DNA of 64,000 nucleotides. Source: Pelagibacteraceae bacterium AG-325-C10 (GTDB lineage Bacteria > Pseudomonadota > Alphaproteobacteria > Pelagibacterales > Pelagibacteraceae). Below the pieces are notes generated by a model. The model was not told the DNA's origin, made no database searches, and worked only from the letters and a program-made list of their open reading frames with translations. Shown here in pieces: positions 43,013 to 52,000 of this stretch (position 1 is the stretch's first letter; every line of letters begins with the position of its first letter). The stretch covers positions 62,001-126,000 of the forward strand of contig QBYD01000001.1 in the NCBI GenBank assembly GCA_003282975.1. Reading direction: 5' to 3'. The position numbers and the translations under genes were made by a program.

Positions 43013-44707
43013 TTATGCTTCCAATCTACAAATTATCTTAAATCCTTTATTCTCTTGACCGTTAGGGGATTTAACTGATGACATTGTTGCGAGTGTTGCT
43101 TGTCTTATTGATTTTTTATCATTTAAATTTCTTATCAATTTTAATATATTTTGATCGTTAGCTGATGACCCTGTAATAATTAATCTTTTTTTTCCATCAT
43201 ATTCGATAGACTCAAATCTTAATCCTCTTGGAACAGATGACGCAACTTGAGCTAAAACTTTAAAACTGACTATTTTATTAGATTTGATTGATTTACTTAG
43301 TTTTAATGAGGTTGTCATTCTGCCTAGTTCTTTAGCAAATTTATTCTTTTCTTTTTCAGTGGACTTATGTTCTTTGACAATTTTTTCATAATTAACAATC
43401 TTTTTGTTTAAATTTGAGATTTGCCAAAAAGAAAAAGAAAATAAAAAAATATAAACTACTGCAACAATACTAATGACCCCTTTAAATGCAAAATTAGAAA
43501 ACATTTTTGCTTTCTTTTCTGAAATCATAGCATCTCTGTTTGGAAGTAAGTTAATATTTTTTACTGCAGTTACAAATTTATAATATCCAAAAACATCTAG
43601 TTTTCTAAATGCTAATCCTATCACTGAGGTAAAATAAGATCTGTTGGACTGATCTACATTTTGTTTTAATTGTTCTTGAACATTTAAATCTTGAATAGGA
43701 TCAAAAAGCACAAAACCTGTATTAGTTAAATTTTTTCTAAAGCTTTCCAAATAAATATCAATTTTCTCTAAGTTAGATATAACTCTTATATTTCTAACTC
43801 TTTTTTCATACTTAGTTTCAAAATCTTGAATAGCTTGTTTAACTTGTGTAACATATCTTCTCACAAGTGCCTCTACATCTTCAATATTGTCAGAGTTTAA
43901 CAAAATTTGTCTATCCTGCCCTCTTATGAATATATCTGTGATAATTGGATTATTATCATATAAAATCATCACGTAATTTTCGTCTAAACCAAATTCAAGT
44001 AAGACCGTTAAATTTTCTTCTTCTAATCCAGATGAAATTTGGTTAATTTGGTCAACTGCAGATTTTAATGAAAAACACTTAACATCAATTATAACTGGGT
44101 TTAAACCACCTTTTTCAATTATTGAGGTATATGCATTTACATCAGATAGTTTAGATGCAACAAACAAAATATCCATTGTGTTTGCTGTTTGATTTCTATT
44201 TACAACTTGATGAAATATTGAATAATCAGATAAGTTATCTGTTAATTGAACAAGATTTTCCCAAAGTGAGTCTGATTTAATTGCAGTAGTTAACTCCTCA
44301 TCTGTCATTAGTGGGCTCGTTACAACTCTTATTATCGCAGAGGTTACTGGAATAGCTACTGCCGCATTACTTGTTGAAATTTTTGATTTTTCTACAGCTA
44401 TTTTTAATTGTTCAGAGACTAAATCAGCATGATCTGTTATATTTGCTTCTTCTGGTAAACCTATAATTTTATGAATATAAAATTTATTTAAATTCCATTT
44501 ACCTGAGTTTGCTTGGCTGATTTGTGCCAGCCTTATCTCTCCCCCACTTATTTCTACACCAACAACATCCTCTCCTTTTGCTTTATTTCCAAGACGCTTT
44601 TTGAAAAATTTTTCAAACCAACCAGATTTATTTGAATTTGTTGATGAAGGAGTTATTTTTTGATCTTCAGATTTTTTTTTAAATAGATTTAAAAAAAGAT
44701 TTTTCAT
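43013..44707 (-). CDS. pilMN: Fused PilM-PilN type IV pilus assembly protein
   Basis: A 564-residue fusion. Residues about 45-370 are a PilM actin-like fold (VVGVEISGGEIRLAQIS, VIIDVKCFSLKSAVDQI, RRYVTQVKQAIQDFE). Residues 384-389 read NINLLP, the motif at the N-terminus of free PilN proteins that docks into PilM. A membrane helix (410-431), coiled coil (435-470) and PilN-type periplasmic domain with VPRGLRFESIEYDG follow. The fusion makes the normally non-covalent PilM-PilN contact permanent. An N-terminal basic extension of about 45 residues precedes PilM. It is the first gene of the minus-strand assembly operon, divergent from pilT. Confidence 0.88.
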   Translation of the reverse strand: MKNLFLNLFKKKSEDQKITPSSTNSNKSGWFEKFFKKRLGNKAKGEDVVGVEISGGEIRLAQISQANSGKWNLNKFYIHKIIGLPEEANITDHADLVSEQLKIAVEKSKISTSNAAVAIPVTSAIIRVVTSPLMTDEELTTAIKSDSLWENLVQLTDNLSDYSIFHQVVNRNQTANTMDILFVASKLSDVNAYTSIIEKGGLNPVIIDVKCFSLKSAVDQINQISSGLEEENLTVLLEFGLDENYVMILYDNNPIITDIFIRGQDRQILLNSDNIEDVEALVRRYVTQVKQAIQDFETKYEKRVRNIRVISNLEKIDIYLESFRKNLTNTGFVLFDPIQDLNVQEQLKQNVDQSNRSYFTSVIGLAFRKLDVFGYYKFVTAVKNINLLPNRDAMISEKKAKMFSNFAFKGVISIVAVVYIFLFSFSFWQISNLNKKIVNYEKIVKEHKSTEKEKNKFAKELGRMTTSLKLSKSIKSNKIVSFKVLAQVASSVPRGLRFESIEYDGKKRLIITGSSANDQNILKLIRNLNDKKSIRQATLATMSSVKSPNGQENKGFKIICRLEA

Positions 44708-44862
44708 TTTAATTCGACAACTCTTACACGAATTTCATGATTCTGCACTAAAAATTATGTTTTTTCATCTCTTGTGAGTCTAATGCCAATTAATTTAAAT
44801 TAAAAATATGTAGAGTTAATTAAAACTAGAGTTGTTTAATATAATGTATATAAATTTAACTG
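44708..44862. promoter_or_regulatory. Divergent promoter region between pilMN and pilT
   Basis: 155 AT-rich bases between divergent starts. A perfect -10 hexamer TATAAT lies at 44840-44845, 17 bases before the pilT ATG, with only a weak -35 (TTAATT region) at standard distance. No clear ribosome binding site precedes pilT. A -10 this close to the ATG would give a very short leader. Confidence 0.4.
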
Positions 44863-45879
44863 ATGTTTGAAAAATTAGAAGATCTTGCAAAAAATAACAA
44901 AAAAATATCTGATTTTCACTTAAGGGCTGGCTCACCAATGGCATATCGACAAACTGGTGAAATTATAAAAGTAAATGAAGTATCTGTAACAGCCCAAGAC
45001 CTAAAAGATTTACTTTCTATGAACTGTAATGAAGTTGAATTAGAAAGATATGATAAAACACATGAGCTAGACTCCGCGGTCATGTTAAGTGGACTTCGAT
45101 TTAGGGCAAATTTTTACAAAACTATAAATGGTCCAGCAGCAGTTTTACGAAGAGTGGAAAGTAAAATTCCAAATATGGAGGATTTTAATTTACCACCAGC
45201 ACTTTATGATATTGTAGATTTTCATAAGGGTTTAGTTTTGGTTACTGGCCCTACTGGATCTGGAAAATCAACAACCCTTGCTGCAATTGTTAATGAGATT
45301 AATAAAACTAAAACACACAATATATTAACAGTTGAAGATCCAGTAGAGTTTATACATAAAGATGACAAAAGTATTATTTCTCACAGAGAGGTTGGAAAAC
45401 AAACTCAATCATTTGCTAATGCTCTAAAAGCAGCATTAAGAGAAGATCCAGATGTAATTTTAGTTGGAGAGTTAAGAGATCTTGAAACTGTAAGTTTGGC
45501 TCTTACCGCTGCTGAGACTGGACATTTAGTATTCGGCACACTTCATACAAGTGGTGCACCAGCAACAATCAATAGAATTATTGATGTATTTCCACCTGAT
45601 CAGCAAGAACAAATTCGAGCACAAATATCTACATCATTAAAAATGGTAGTAACACAAAGATTATTAAAAACAAAAGATGGTGCTGGTAGATGTGCAGCTT
45701 TCGAAATTATGAAATGTACTCCCCCAGTTCAAAATTTAATTCGAGAAGCTAAGATTCATCAAATACCAAGTGTGATGCAAACCTCACTAAGAGATGGAAT
45801 GATCACAATGGATAAATCTATAGAAGCACTGGCGCAAAGTGGAAAAATAAATCCAGCAGATGCAAAATCAGAACACTAA
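44863..45879 (+). CDS. pilT: Type IV pilus retraction ATPase PilT
   Basis: A 338-residue hexameric motor that depolymerises pili (twitching, DNA uptake). It has the PilT N-terminal SDFHLRAGSPMAYRQTGEI, Walker A GPTGSGKST (129-137), EDPVEFIHKDDKSIISHREVG, Walker B ILVGELRDLET, HTSGAP His box, and the C-terminal NLIREAKIHQI region that matches the AIRNLIRE retraction motif. All motifs are intact. There is no PilU paralogue in the window. It is first of the plus-strand operon pilT-fimT-pilV-pilW-pilX; fimT starts 20 bases inside its 3' end. Confidence 0.95.
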   Translation: MFEKLEDLAKNNKKISDFHLRAGSPMAYRQTGEIIKVNEVSVTAQDLKDLLSMNCNEVELERYDKTHELDSAVMLSGLRFRANFYKTINGPAAVLRRVESKIPNMEDFNLPPALYDIVDFHKGLVLVTGPTGSGKSTTLAAIVNEINKTKTHNILTVEDPVEFIHKDDKSIISHREVGKQTQSFANALKAALREDPDVILVGELRDLETVSLALTAAETGHLVFGTLHTSGAPATINRIIDVFPPDQQEQIRAQISTSLKMVVTQRLLKTKDGAGRCAAFEIMKCTPPVQNLIREAKIHQIPSVMQTSLRDGMITMDKSIEALAQSGKINPADAKSEH

Positions 45880-46483
45880 AGGATTTACATTATTGGAATT
45901 ATTAGTAGTGGTTCTAATCATAGGTGTAATCGCAGGCGCAGGTATCCCAAATTTTATAGAATGGAGTAAAGATAGAAAAGTGCGTAAAGCAGCAGAGCAA
46001 GTTGCAGGATTGATCTCATCTTTAAATACTCAAACACAAAGAGGAGTGTATCCATTTACTCAATTATTAATAGATCCACAGACTAACTCTGTAACAATTG
46101 AAGCCAAAGGAAAAAATAAAAGTTCGTTAAATACTTTGCTAAATAGTGGAAATCCTCTCAGTTGTGATACAGCAAGTAATGATTTTTGGGACGAAACTTT
46201 AAGAACAAATACTCTCAACAACGTATTTGTACATTTTCAAAATCAAAGTGCAATTTGCTTCTCTAAAAATGCTGATAATTATTTTGCTACAGATGACTTG
46301 ATTGATAATGACGGATTAGAAACAGATGACGGAGTTGAAATTAAAAATTATTTAATTATTTGTAATTCTGGGACAGATTGTGATGTAACACCACAAATGC
46401 CCGCATACATGGTAGTTTGGTCAAGATTTGGCAATACTAGTAAATTTAAGTATAATTCATCAGACGAATGGATAAGACAATAA
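45860..46483 (+). CDS. fimT: Minor prepilin FimT/GspH-like
   Basis: A 207-residue prepilin with leader MQNQNTKG and mature FTLLELLVVVLIIGVIAGAG (Glu5 present), then the GspH/FimT-type region WSKDRKVRKAAEQVAGLISS. The head has Cys pairs (LSCDTAS, AICFSKN, ICNSGTDCD). Minor pilins of this class initiate pilus assembly; FimT can also bind DNA in competence pili. It starts 20 bases inside pilT and overlaps pilV by 16 bases. Confidence 0.85.
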   Translation: MQNQNTKGFTLLELLVVVLIIGVIAGAGIPNFIEWSKDRKVRKAAEQVAGLISSLNTQTQRGVYPFTQLLIDPQTNSVTIEAKGKNKSSLNTLLNSGNPLSCDTASNDFWDETLRTNTLNNVFVHFQNQSAICFSKNADNYFATDDLIDNDGLETDDGVEIKNYLIICNSGTDCDVTPQMPAYMVVWSRFGNTSKFKYNSSDEWIRQ

Positions 46484-47031
46484 GTTTAATTAAACAAAAA
46501 GGCACAACCCTTTTAGAAGCACTTGTTGCAACAGCAATAATTGGTATTGGTTTTATAGCAATTTTTCAAATGGTTACCTATTCGGTAAGATCGATTGATG
46601 TATCGGGAGAAAGAACAAAAATAAACTATTTAACTGATACAATTTTGGAAGATCTTACAGCTTACAAAACATCAGAAAAAGATTCCAGAAAATTATATGA
46701 TGCATTAATGTTAGATGATAATGGAGATCCATACCCTGATAATGCTTTTTGGAATTTGAGTCAGTGTGAAGCAGATGAAGGAATTACTGTTAGTCCACCA
46801 TTAAATAATGCTGAAGACATTATTAAAAATAAATGGGACAATAGATTTTCAAATAGACGTATTAAATGTGGTCAAGATGACAACAAAACTTTAAAAACCT
46901 ATACTATTTGTAGAGACTCGCCAGCTGTTTGCACAAATCTAAATAATGGTGTTTATGATAAATTATATTTTGGAAAACTAGAAGTTTTAGTAAGCGGTAA
47001 ATCTAAAAATTTATATTTTCGAATACACTAA
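46468..47031 (+). CDS. pilV: Minor prepilin PilV
   Basis: A 187-residue prepilin: leader MDKTISLIKQKG, mature start TTLLEALVATAIIGIGFIAI (Glu5), typical of PilV/GspI with the EALVA motif. The globular part contains conserved Cys (SQCEADE, IKCGQDD, TICRDS, AVCTNL). It forms part of the priming complex with PilW, PilX, FimT and PilY1. It overlaps fimT by 16 bases and pilW by one base. Confidence 0.85.
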   Translation: MDKTISLIKQKGTTLLEALVATAIIGIGFIAIFQMVTYSVRSIDVSGERTKINYLTDTILEDLTAYKTSEKDSRKLYDALMLDDNGDPYPDNAFWNLSQCEADEGITVSPPLNNAEDIIKNKWDNRFSNRRIKCGQDDNKTLKTYTICRDSPAVCTNLNNGVYDKLYFGKLEVLVSGKSKNLYFRIH

Positions 47032-47846
47032 TGAATAAATTCAATAATAATTCTGGAGTAACCTTAATTGAAATTTTAATAGGAATAGTTATTTCTATTA
47101 TAATTATGGCAGCTATGTTTGCCTCATATACTGCAATAAATAATTCTTATTCTCAAGTTACTGATAAAGCAAAAGCTTCACAATCTGGTAGAAATATAAT
47201 GGGTATGATGATTAGAGATATAAGGCAAGCAGGATTTAAATATTTTGAAGATACTATTGCTAATTCAGATGAACCAGTTAGGATTACAAAAGATAAGGGT
47301 GGTGTTAATGCAACTGTTGATTCAGATTGTGATCATATAAGAATTGTTTTTGGCGATGTTTCTTACGATGCAAGCGGTGACGAGGTTTATGAAAGATATC
47401 GACTAACTTACTTTTGTCTAGATTCAGAAATCGAGCTTCCTGATGGCACTAATGAGTTGACTAATGCAATATACAAACAAAAAGAGAAATTGGATAATAG
47501 TGGAGACTGGCAAACCAACATTAATGGTTCTTACGGCCCACAGCTAATTACAGATTATATAGAGGATTTAATCTTTGTGCCAAAAGATATAAATGGAAAA
47601 GAAATTGATCCAGCTCCAACAAATTCAGAAAATGAGGATAAAGTATACGATATAAGATCTGTTGAGGTTGCTTTAATGACTAGATCAGTAAAAAATTTTT
47701 ATAAAAGTGATGAACAATTAGACGGAACACAACGGTCAATTATAGGTATAGAAGATGATGACAATCTTATGGAAGATATAAGTGATCGGTTTTTAAGAGA
47801 AACATTTGTAATGTCAGTTAGCACAAGAAATATTGGATTAGAATGA
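47031..47846 (+). CDS. pilW: Minor prepilin PilW
   Basis: A 271-residue prepilin: leader MNKFNNNSG, mature VTLIEILIGIVISIIIMAAM (Glu5), then the PilW-typical QSGRNIMGMMIRDIRQAGF (about residues 54-72). It is larger than other minor pilins, as expected of PilW/GspJ. It overlaps pilX by 4 bases. Confidence 0.88.
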   Translation: MNKFNNNSGVTLIEILIGIVISIIIMAAMFASYTAINNSYSQVTDKAKASQSGRNIMGMMIRDIRQAGFKYFEDTIANSDEPVRITKDKGGVNATVDSDCDHIRIVFGDVSYDASGDEVYERYRLTYFCLDSEIELPDGTNELTNAIYKQKEKLDNSGDWQTNINGSYGPQLITDYIEDLIFVPKDINGKEIDPAPTNSENEDKVYDIRSVEVALMTRSVKNFYKSDEQLDGTQRSIIGIEDDDNLMEDISDRFLRETFVMSVSTRNIGLE

Positions 47847-48487
47847 AAAATATAAAAGAAAGAGGTTTTGCATTAATCTTATCTTTAGTTTTATTGTTAG
47901 CAATGTCGTTAATGGGTGGTGCTTTAATTCTAATTACATCTGAAGATCATAAAAGTAATAACTTGGTAGATGTTAATCAGCAAACTTTCTATGTTGCTGA
48001 AATGGCTCTTTTAGAAGGAGAAAGATATTTAACAAATCAATATAACGGTCCTTGGAGCACAACAACTCATACAAGACAGACTAATCTTAGAAATTTACCT
48101 CAAAATGACGCAGCAGTATTTAATGGCACAATGACGCCTAACAATAATGACCAAATATGTAGAAATAGTTTCAGTGATTTACCAAATGATATGAGTGTTA
48201 CTGTGGCTGAAAGCTTTAATTTTGGAACTTTTTTAGAAAATTCAAATATTCCAACTGGAAATGATCAAGTTTTTTTAAATAATTTCTTCTATGAATATTT
48301 TATAACAAGAATAGGTGCTGCAAATTTTAAAAGCGCAGGCAGCAGCGCAAAAAGAGGTTCTGGAGGTTCAGGGTCTGGAAAAAATGGAATGGCATATAGA
48401 GTGTACGGATGTGGTATTTACGCAGATCCTAATACGGATGACCAAACAGTTGTTACATTAGAAAGTGTGGTTATACTTCCATTATAA
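47843..48487 (+). CDS. pilX: Minor prepilin PilX
   Basis: A 214-residue protein with short leader MKNIKERG and mature start FALILSLVLLLAMSLMGGAL, lacking Glu5 as PilX/GspK-type proteins do. It is followed by the PilX signature SEDHKSNNLVDVNQQTFYVAEMALLEGERYL (split over about 38-69). A Gly/Ser-rich stretch (SAGSSAKRGSGGSGSG) lies near the C-terminus. Absence of Glu5 fits the tip position of GspK-like subunits. It lies 2 bases before the next gene. Confidence 0.87.
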   Translation: MKNIKERGFALILSLVLLLAMSLMGGALILITSEDHKSNNLVDVNQQTFYVAEMALLEGERYLTNQYNGPWSTTTHTRQTNLRNLPQNDAAVFNGTMTPNNNDQICRNSFSDLPNDMSVTVAESFNFGTFLENSNIPTGNDQVFLNNFFYEYFITRIGAANFKSAGSSAKRGSGGSGSGKNGMAYRVYGCGIYADPNTDDQTVVTLESVVILPL

Positions 48488-48489
48488 TT

Positions 48490-49035
48490 ATGAGAAATAA
48501 AATTTACGAAATTTCAATTTTAATATTATTTTTTTTACTAAGTACAATAAAAATAGTCAGCGCTGAATGTAATTTTAAAATAAGATTTGGTGAAAATGTT
48601 TTAAAAATAAAAGATTTTATAGATATCAACACTGAAGATAATTTAATCTTAGAGAAATACTCTATATCTTATTTGGATGTGTGTCCTAATGAGAATTTAG
48701 ATGAAAATACCAATGTGAGTTACACTTTTATAGACGATGAATTGGCTAATATTAGAATTGTAGTTAACAACTTTAATGAAAACAATGATGCATCAAATAC
48801 ATTAAAATTAATGAAATATGTTAAACAAAATTTTGGAGATTTTGATACCGGACAAAATCCTAAAATTTATAATTATTTTAATTCTTGGAAAATAAATAAT
48901 GAAATTATTATTTACAAAAGAATTAGAAATCAATTTAATATTATTGAGGAAGAACTTTTTATTACGAATGAAAAGTATGATGAAAAAATGAACAGAATTA
49001 ATGCAAGGATTGAGAAAGGTGAAATTAAAAGATAA
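48490..49035 (+). CDS. Exported protein of unknown function in the minor-pilin operon
   Basis: A 181-residue protein with signal peptide (residues 1-25, VSA|ECN) and a mixed alpha/beta sequence containing two Cys (residues 27 and 77). It lies 2 bases after pilX and 4 bases before the pilY1 ATG, in the place where other bacteria may carry PilE or accessory proteins. It has no prepilin leader. I do not recognise a family. Position suggests a periplasmic factor for minor-pilin or PilY1 assembly. Confidence 0.7.
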   Translation: MRNKIYEISILILFFLLSTIKIVSAECNFKIRFGENVLKIKDFIDINTEDNLILEKYSISYLDVCPNENLDENTNVSYTFIDDELANIRIVVNNFNENNDASNTLKLMKYVKQNFGDFDTGQNPKIYNYFNSWKINNEIIIYKRIRNQFNIIEEELFITNEKYDEKMNRINARIEKGEIKR

Positions 49036-49039
49036 CCTA

Positions 49040-52000
49040 ATGATAAAAATATTTTTTTTATTTAAAGTTATTATATGTTTTTTAATTTTACAAAATCATG
49101 TTTTAAGTAAAGGGTTGCCGCCTGGAACAGGTTCTAATGATATACCTGCCAACGTTTTAATCCTTCTAGATAAATCAGGAAGTATGAGTACTTCTATTTC
49201 TACTGGTGGCATTAGATTGCCACAAGCAATAGCTGTTGATAGTAGTGACAGTGCATCTTATGTCGGTATGACGTCTTCTATTAAAAAATTAAACTACACT
49301 AATTCAGCAGGAAATATGGAAGTTGATGACAATTGGTCATTTGCAGGAACCGGTGGCTGTGCTATGGGTGATATTAGAGAGCTTAGACTCCACAATAATA
49401 AACTATATGTAATAGATTTAAATAAAGATAAACTTTTTAGAATTGATATTAACACAACAAATTGTGACTGGTCAGTTTCAATAAGTAATCCAGATTCTAT
49501 GGATATAAAAAATAATATTTTATATGCCTTAGGTGATGAAATGTTAGTTTATGATTTATCAAGTGCAACTCCTTCTCAAATTAATTGTAGTTATAGTGGA
49601 AATTTAAAAGATGATGGTAAAAATGCACAATCATTAGCGATTGACTCGTCTGGTTCAAATTTATATTTGCATAGAAATAGTAATTTAAAAAGATATGAGA
49701 TTGATGGGAGTTCATGTCCAAGCACTTCAAGAACAAGTGATATAAGCACATCCATTAGCACAGTTCACAGTTTTATTTTTGAACCAGGTAGCGATACTGT
49801 TGTTTATATACCTAAATATATGGATAGATTTTACAAAGTTACACTTAATGCAAGTAAAAATGGTATGGCAAGTAAAATAGAGGCTAATGCTAGCTATATT
49901 GGTAGTGGTGTATCTACTGTAAGTCCTAACAAAATTAATGTCGATTATCCATATGCAATTGATATTGATAGTACAAATAATAGAATTCATTTTGTCAGTA
50001 GAGGACATGCAAAATCGACTGTTCATGTAATAGATTTCAATCTTCAATTTATAAAAGAGAGTGGTGCAGGAGTTAATAAAACTAGGATGACTGGTGCTGT
50101 TGAGGCAATACAATCTATTGTAACTGACTCATCATTAACTTCACATGTCGATTTTGGTTTTGGAGTTTGGTCTGAGTCTGGCGCTAATTTCACAGGTTGG
50201 AGTGGAGATATTACTAATGGAACTGCTATTCCATGTCATTCGAAAAATTGTTTAAAAGTGAGAGTTCATAGACAAGGTGCAGCTAAAATTAATACTGTTG
50301 CACCAACTATAGCAGCTGATGGTTGGGCTACTTATTCTAAGTCTTTTGCTGATCTTGCGGAGAAATATTATTTACATAGTACTCTATCTCCTATTGACGA
50401 TAATCTTGATTGCCAAAATTCACATGTAATTGTAATTGGTGATGGTGCTTTTACAGATAATATCACTGCTGCAAAAAGTATAATATCTAATTTAAATCTA
50501 GTGCATGAAATTAAAACTCATGTAGTTGCTTATGGTGGCGGAATTGGTTCATCTGCATTACTTAAGTTTGATGAATTTGCAGATGCAGGAGGTACTGACG
50601 ATGTGATAATTGCTGACACTCCAAACTCTCTTAAAACTCAACTAAGAGCAAAGATAAGTCAAATAATAGTAAATAATTTTGCTTTTACTGCACCTTCAAT
50701 ACCACCAAGCAAAAATGAAACTTCATCAGCTGTTTACCAATCTTCATTTAAGCATAGCTCTAATCAAGCTTGGCGTGGACAATTAATTAGAACCACTATT
50801 GATGCTAATGGAAATTTAGACCTTAGTCATCCTGATAACTGGGATGCTCAAGAAGAACTACCTGATCCAGACGATAGAAAAATTTGGTCGGTTATACCTG
50901 GTACTGACTATAGAACTGATCACAATAACTTTGTAGAGGCCAACGCCAGTGAAATAGCAGATAGTTTAAGATCATTTAATTACGAAGTTCAAGATTTTCA
51001 TAGTGTTACTGGAACACCTACTTCTACAAGAAGATGCGCTGGTACAGCTCCTGGAGTAGCAGATGGTAATGATGACGATGTAATTGGACTAATAAATTTT
51101 TTAAGAGGAGAAGACTATTTTGATTATGATAATGATTGTAATTTAACAGAGGCAAGAAAAGATGGTCAAGGAAATAAAATTTACTTAGGAGATTTTTATC
51201 ACTCAGAATTATTAGTTGTAGGTGCTCCTGATGCGAATACTGCGTATACTAATAAATCCCAAGAAGCTTATTGGAGATCCATCAAAGGTTATGGTGCTTG
51301 GGCGAAAAGTCCCACATTAGCAAATAGAAAAGAAATGATTTATGTGGGAGGTAATGATGGGATGCTTCATGCCTTTAATTCAGAAGATGGAAAAGAGGAA
51401 TGGGCTTTTATTCCACCTTTATTAATGGGAAATTTACCAACGATGGTTGATAAAGCATTAAATAAGTCTACAGGTGGTGGGTCTAATGCTATTTATGGAG
51501 TAGACGGTTCCCCTATAGTTCATGATATGTTTTTTGATGGACCTAATGACTCTGGTCCTGTTTGGCATACTATTTTAATGGTACCTTACGGAAGAGGTGG
51601 AAAAGGGTTTTCAATTTTAGACGTGACAAACCCAGATGACCCTATACATCTACAATCTGTTTTTAACGACTCGGTTACAAAAAATGTTTATATCATAGAT
51701 AGCTCAGGTGTTCGTCCACCTTTACCATATGTGGGTCATGATTATGCAATTAATCAACTGAAAGAATCAATCCAAGTTACTCAAAATTATTCAGCTGATC
51801 CTCAAGTTGGCAGTGAAGTATGTAACAGTACTGGAAATGATCAATGCTATGAATCCAATGTTTGGACTCTTGAAACTAATCCAAAAATACCTGGGATGAT
51901 AAAAACTGATTTTGAGGTATTTAAGGATGGAAGCATCTATGACAATTTCAATATAAATTATAATGGAAGTGGAGATGTGGTGTTTACTTTTGGTGATAAT

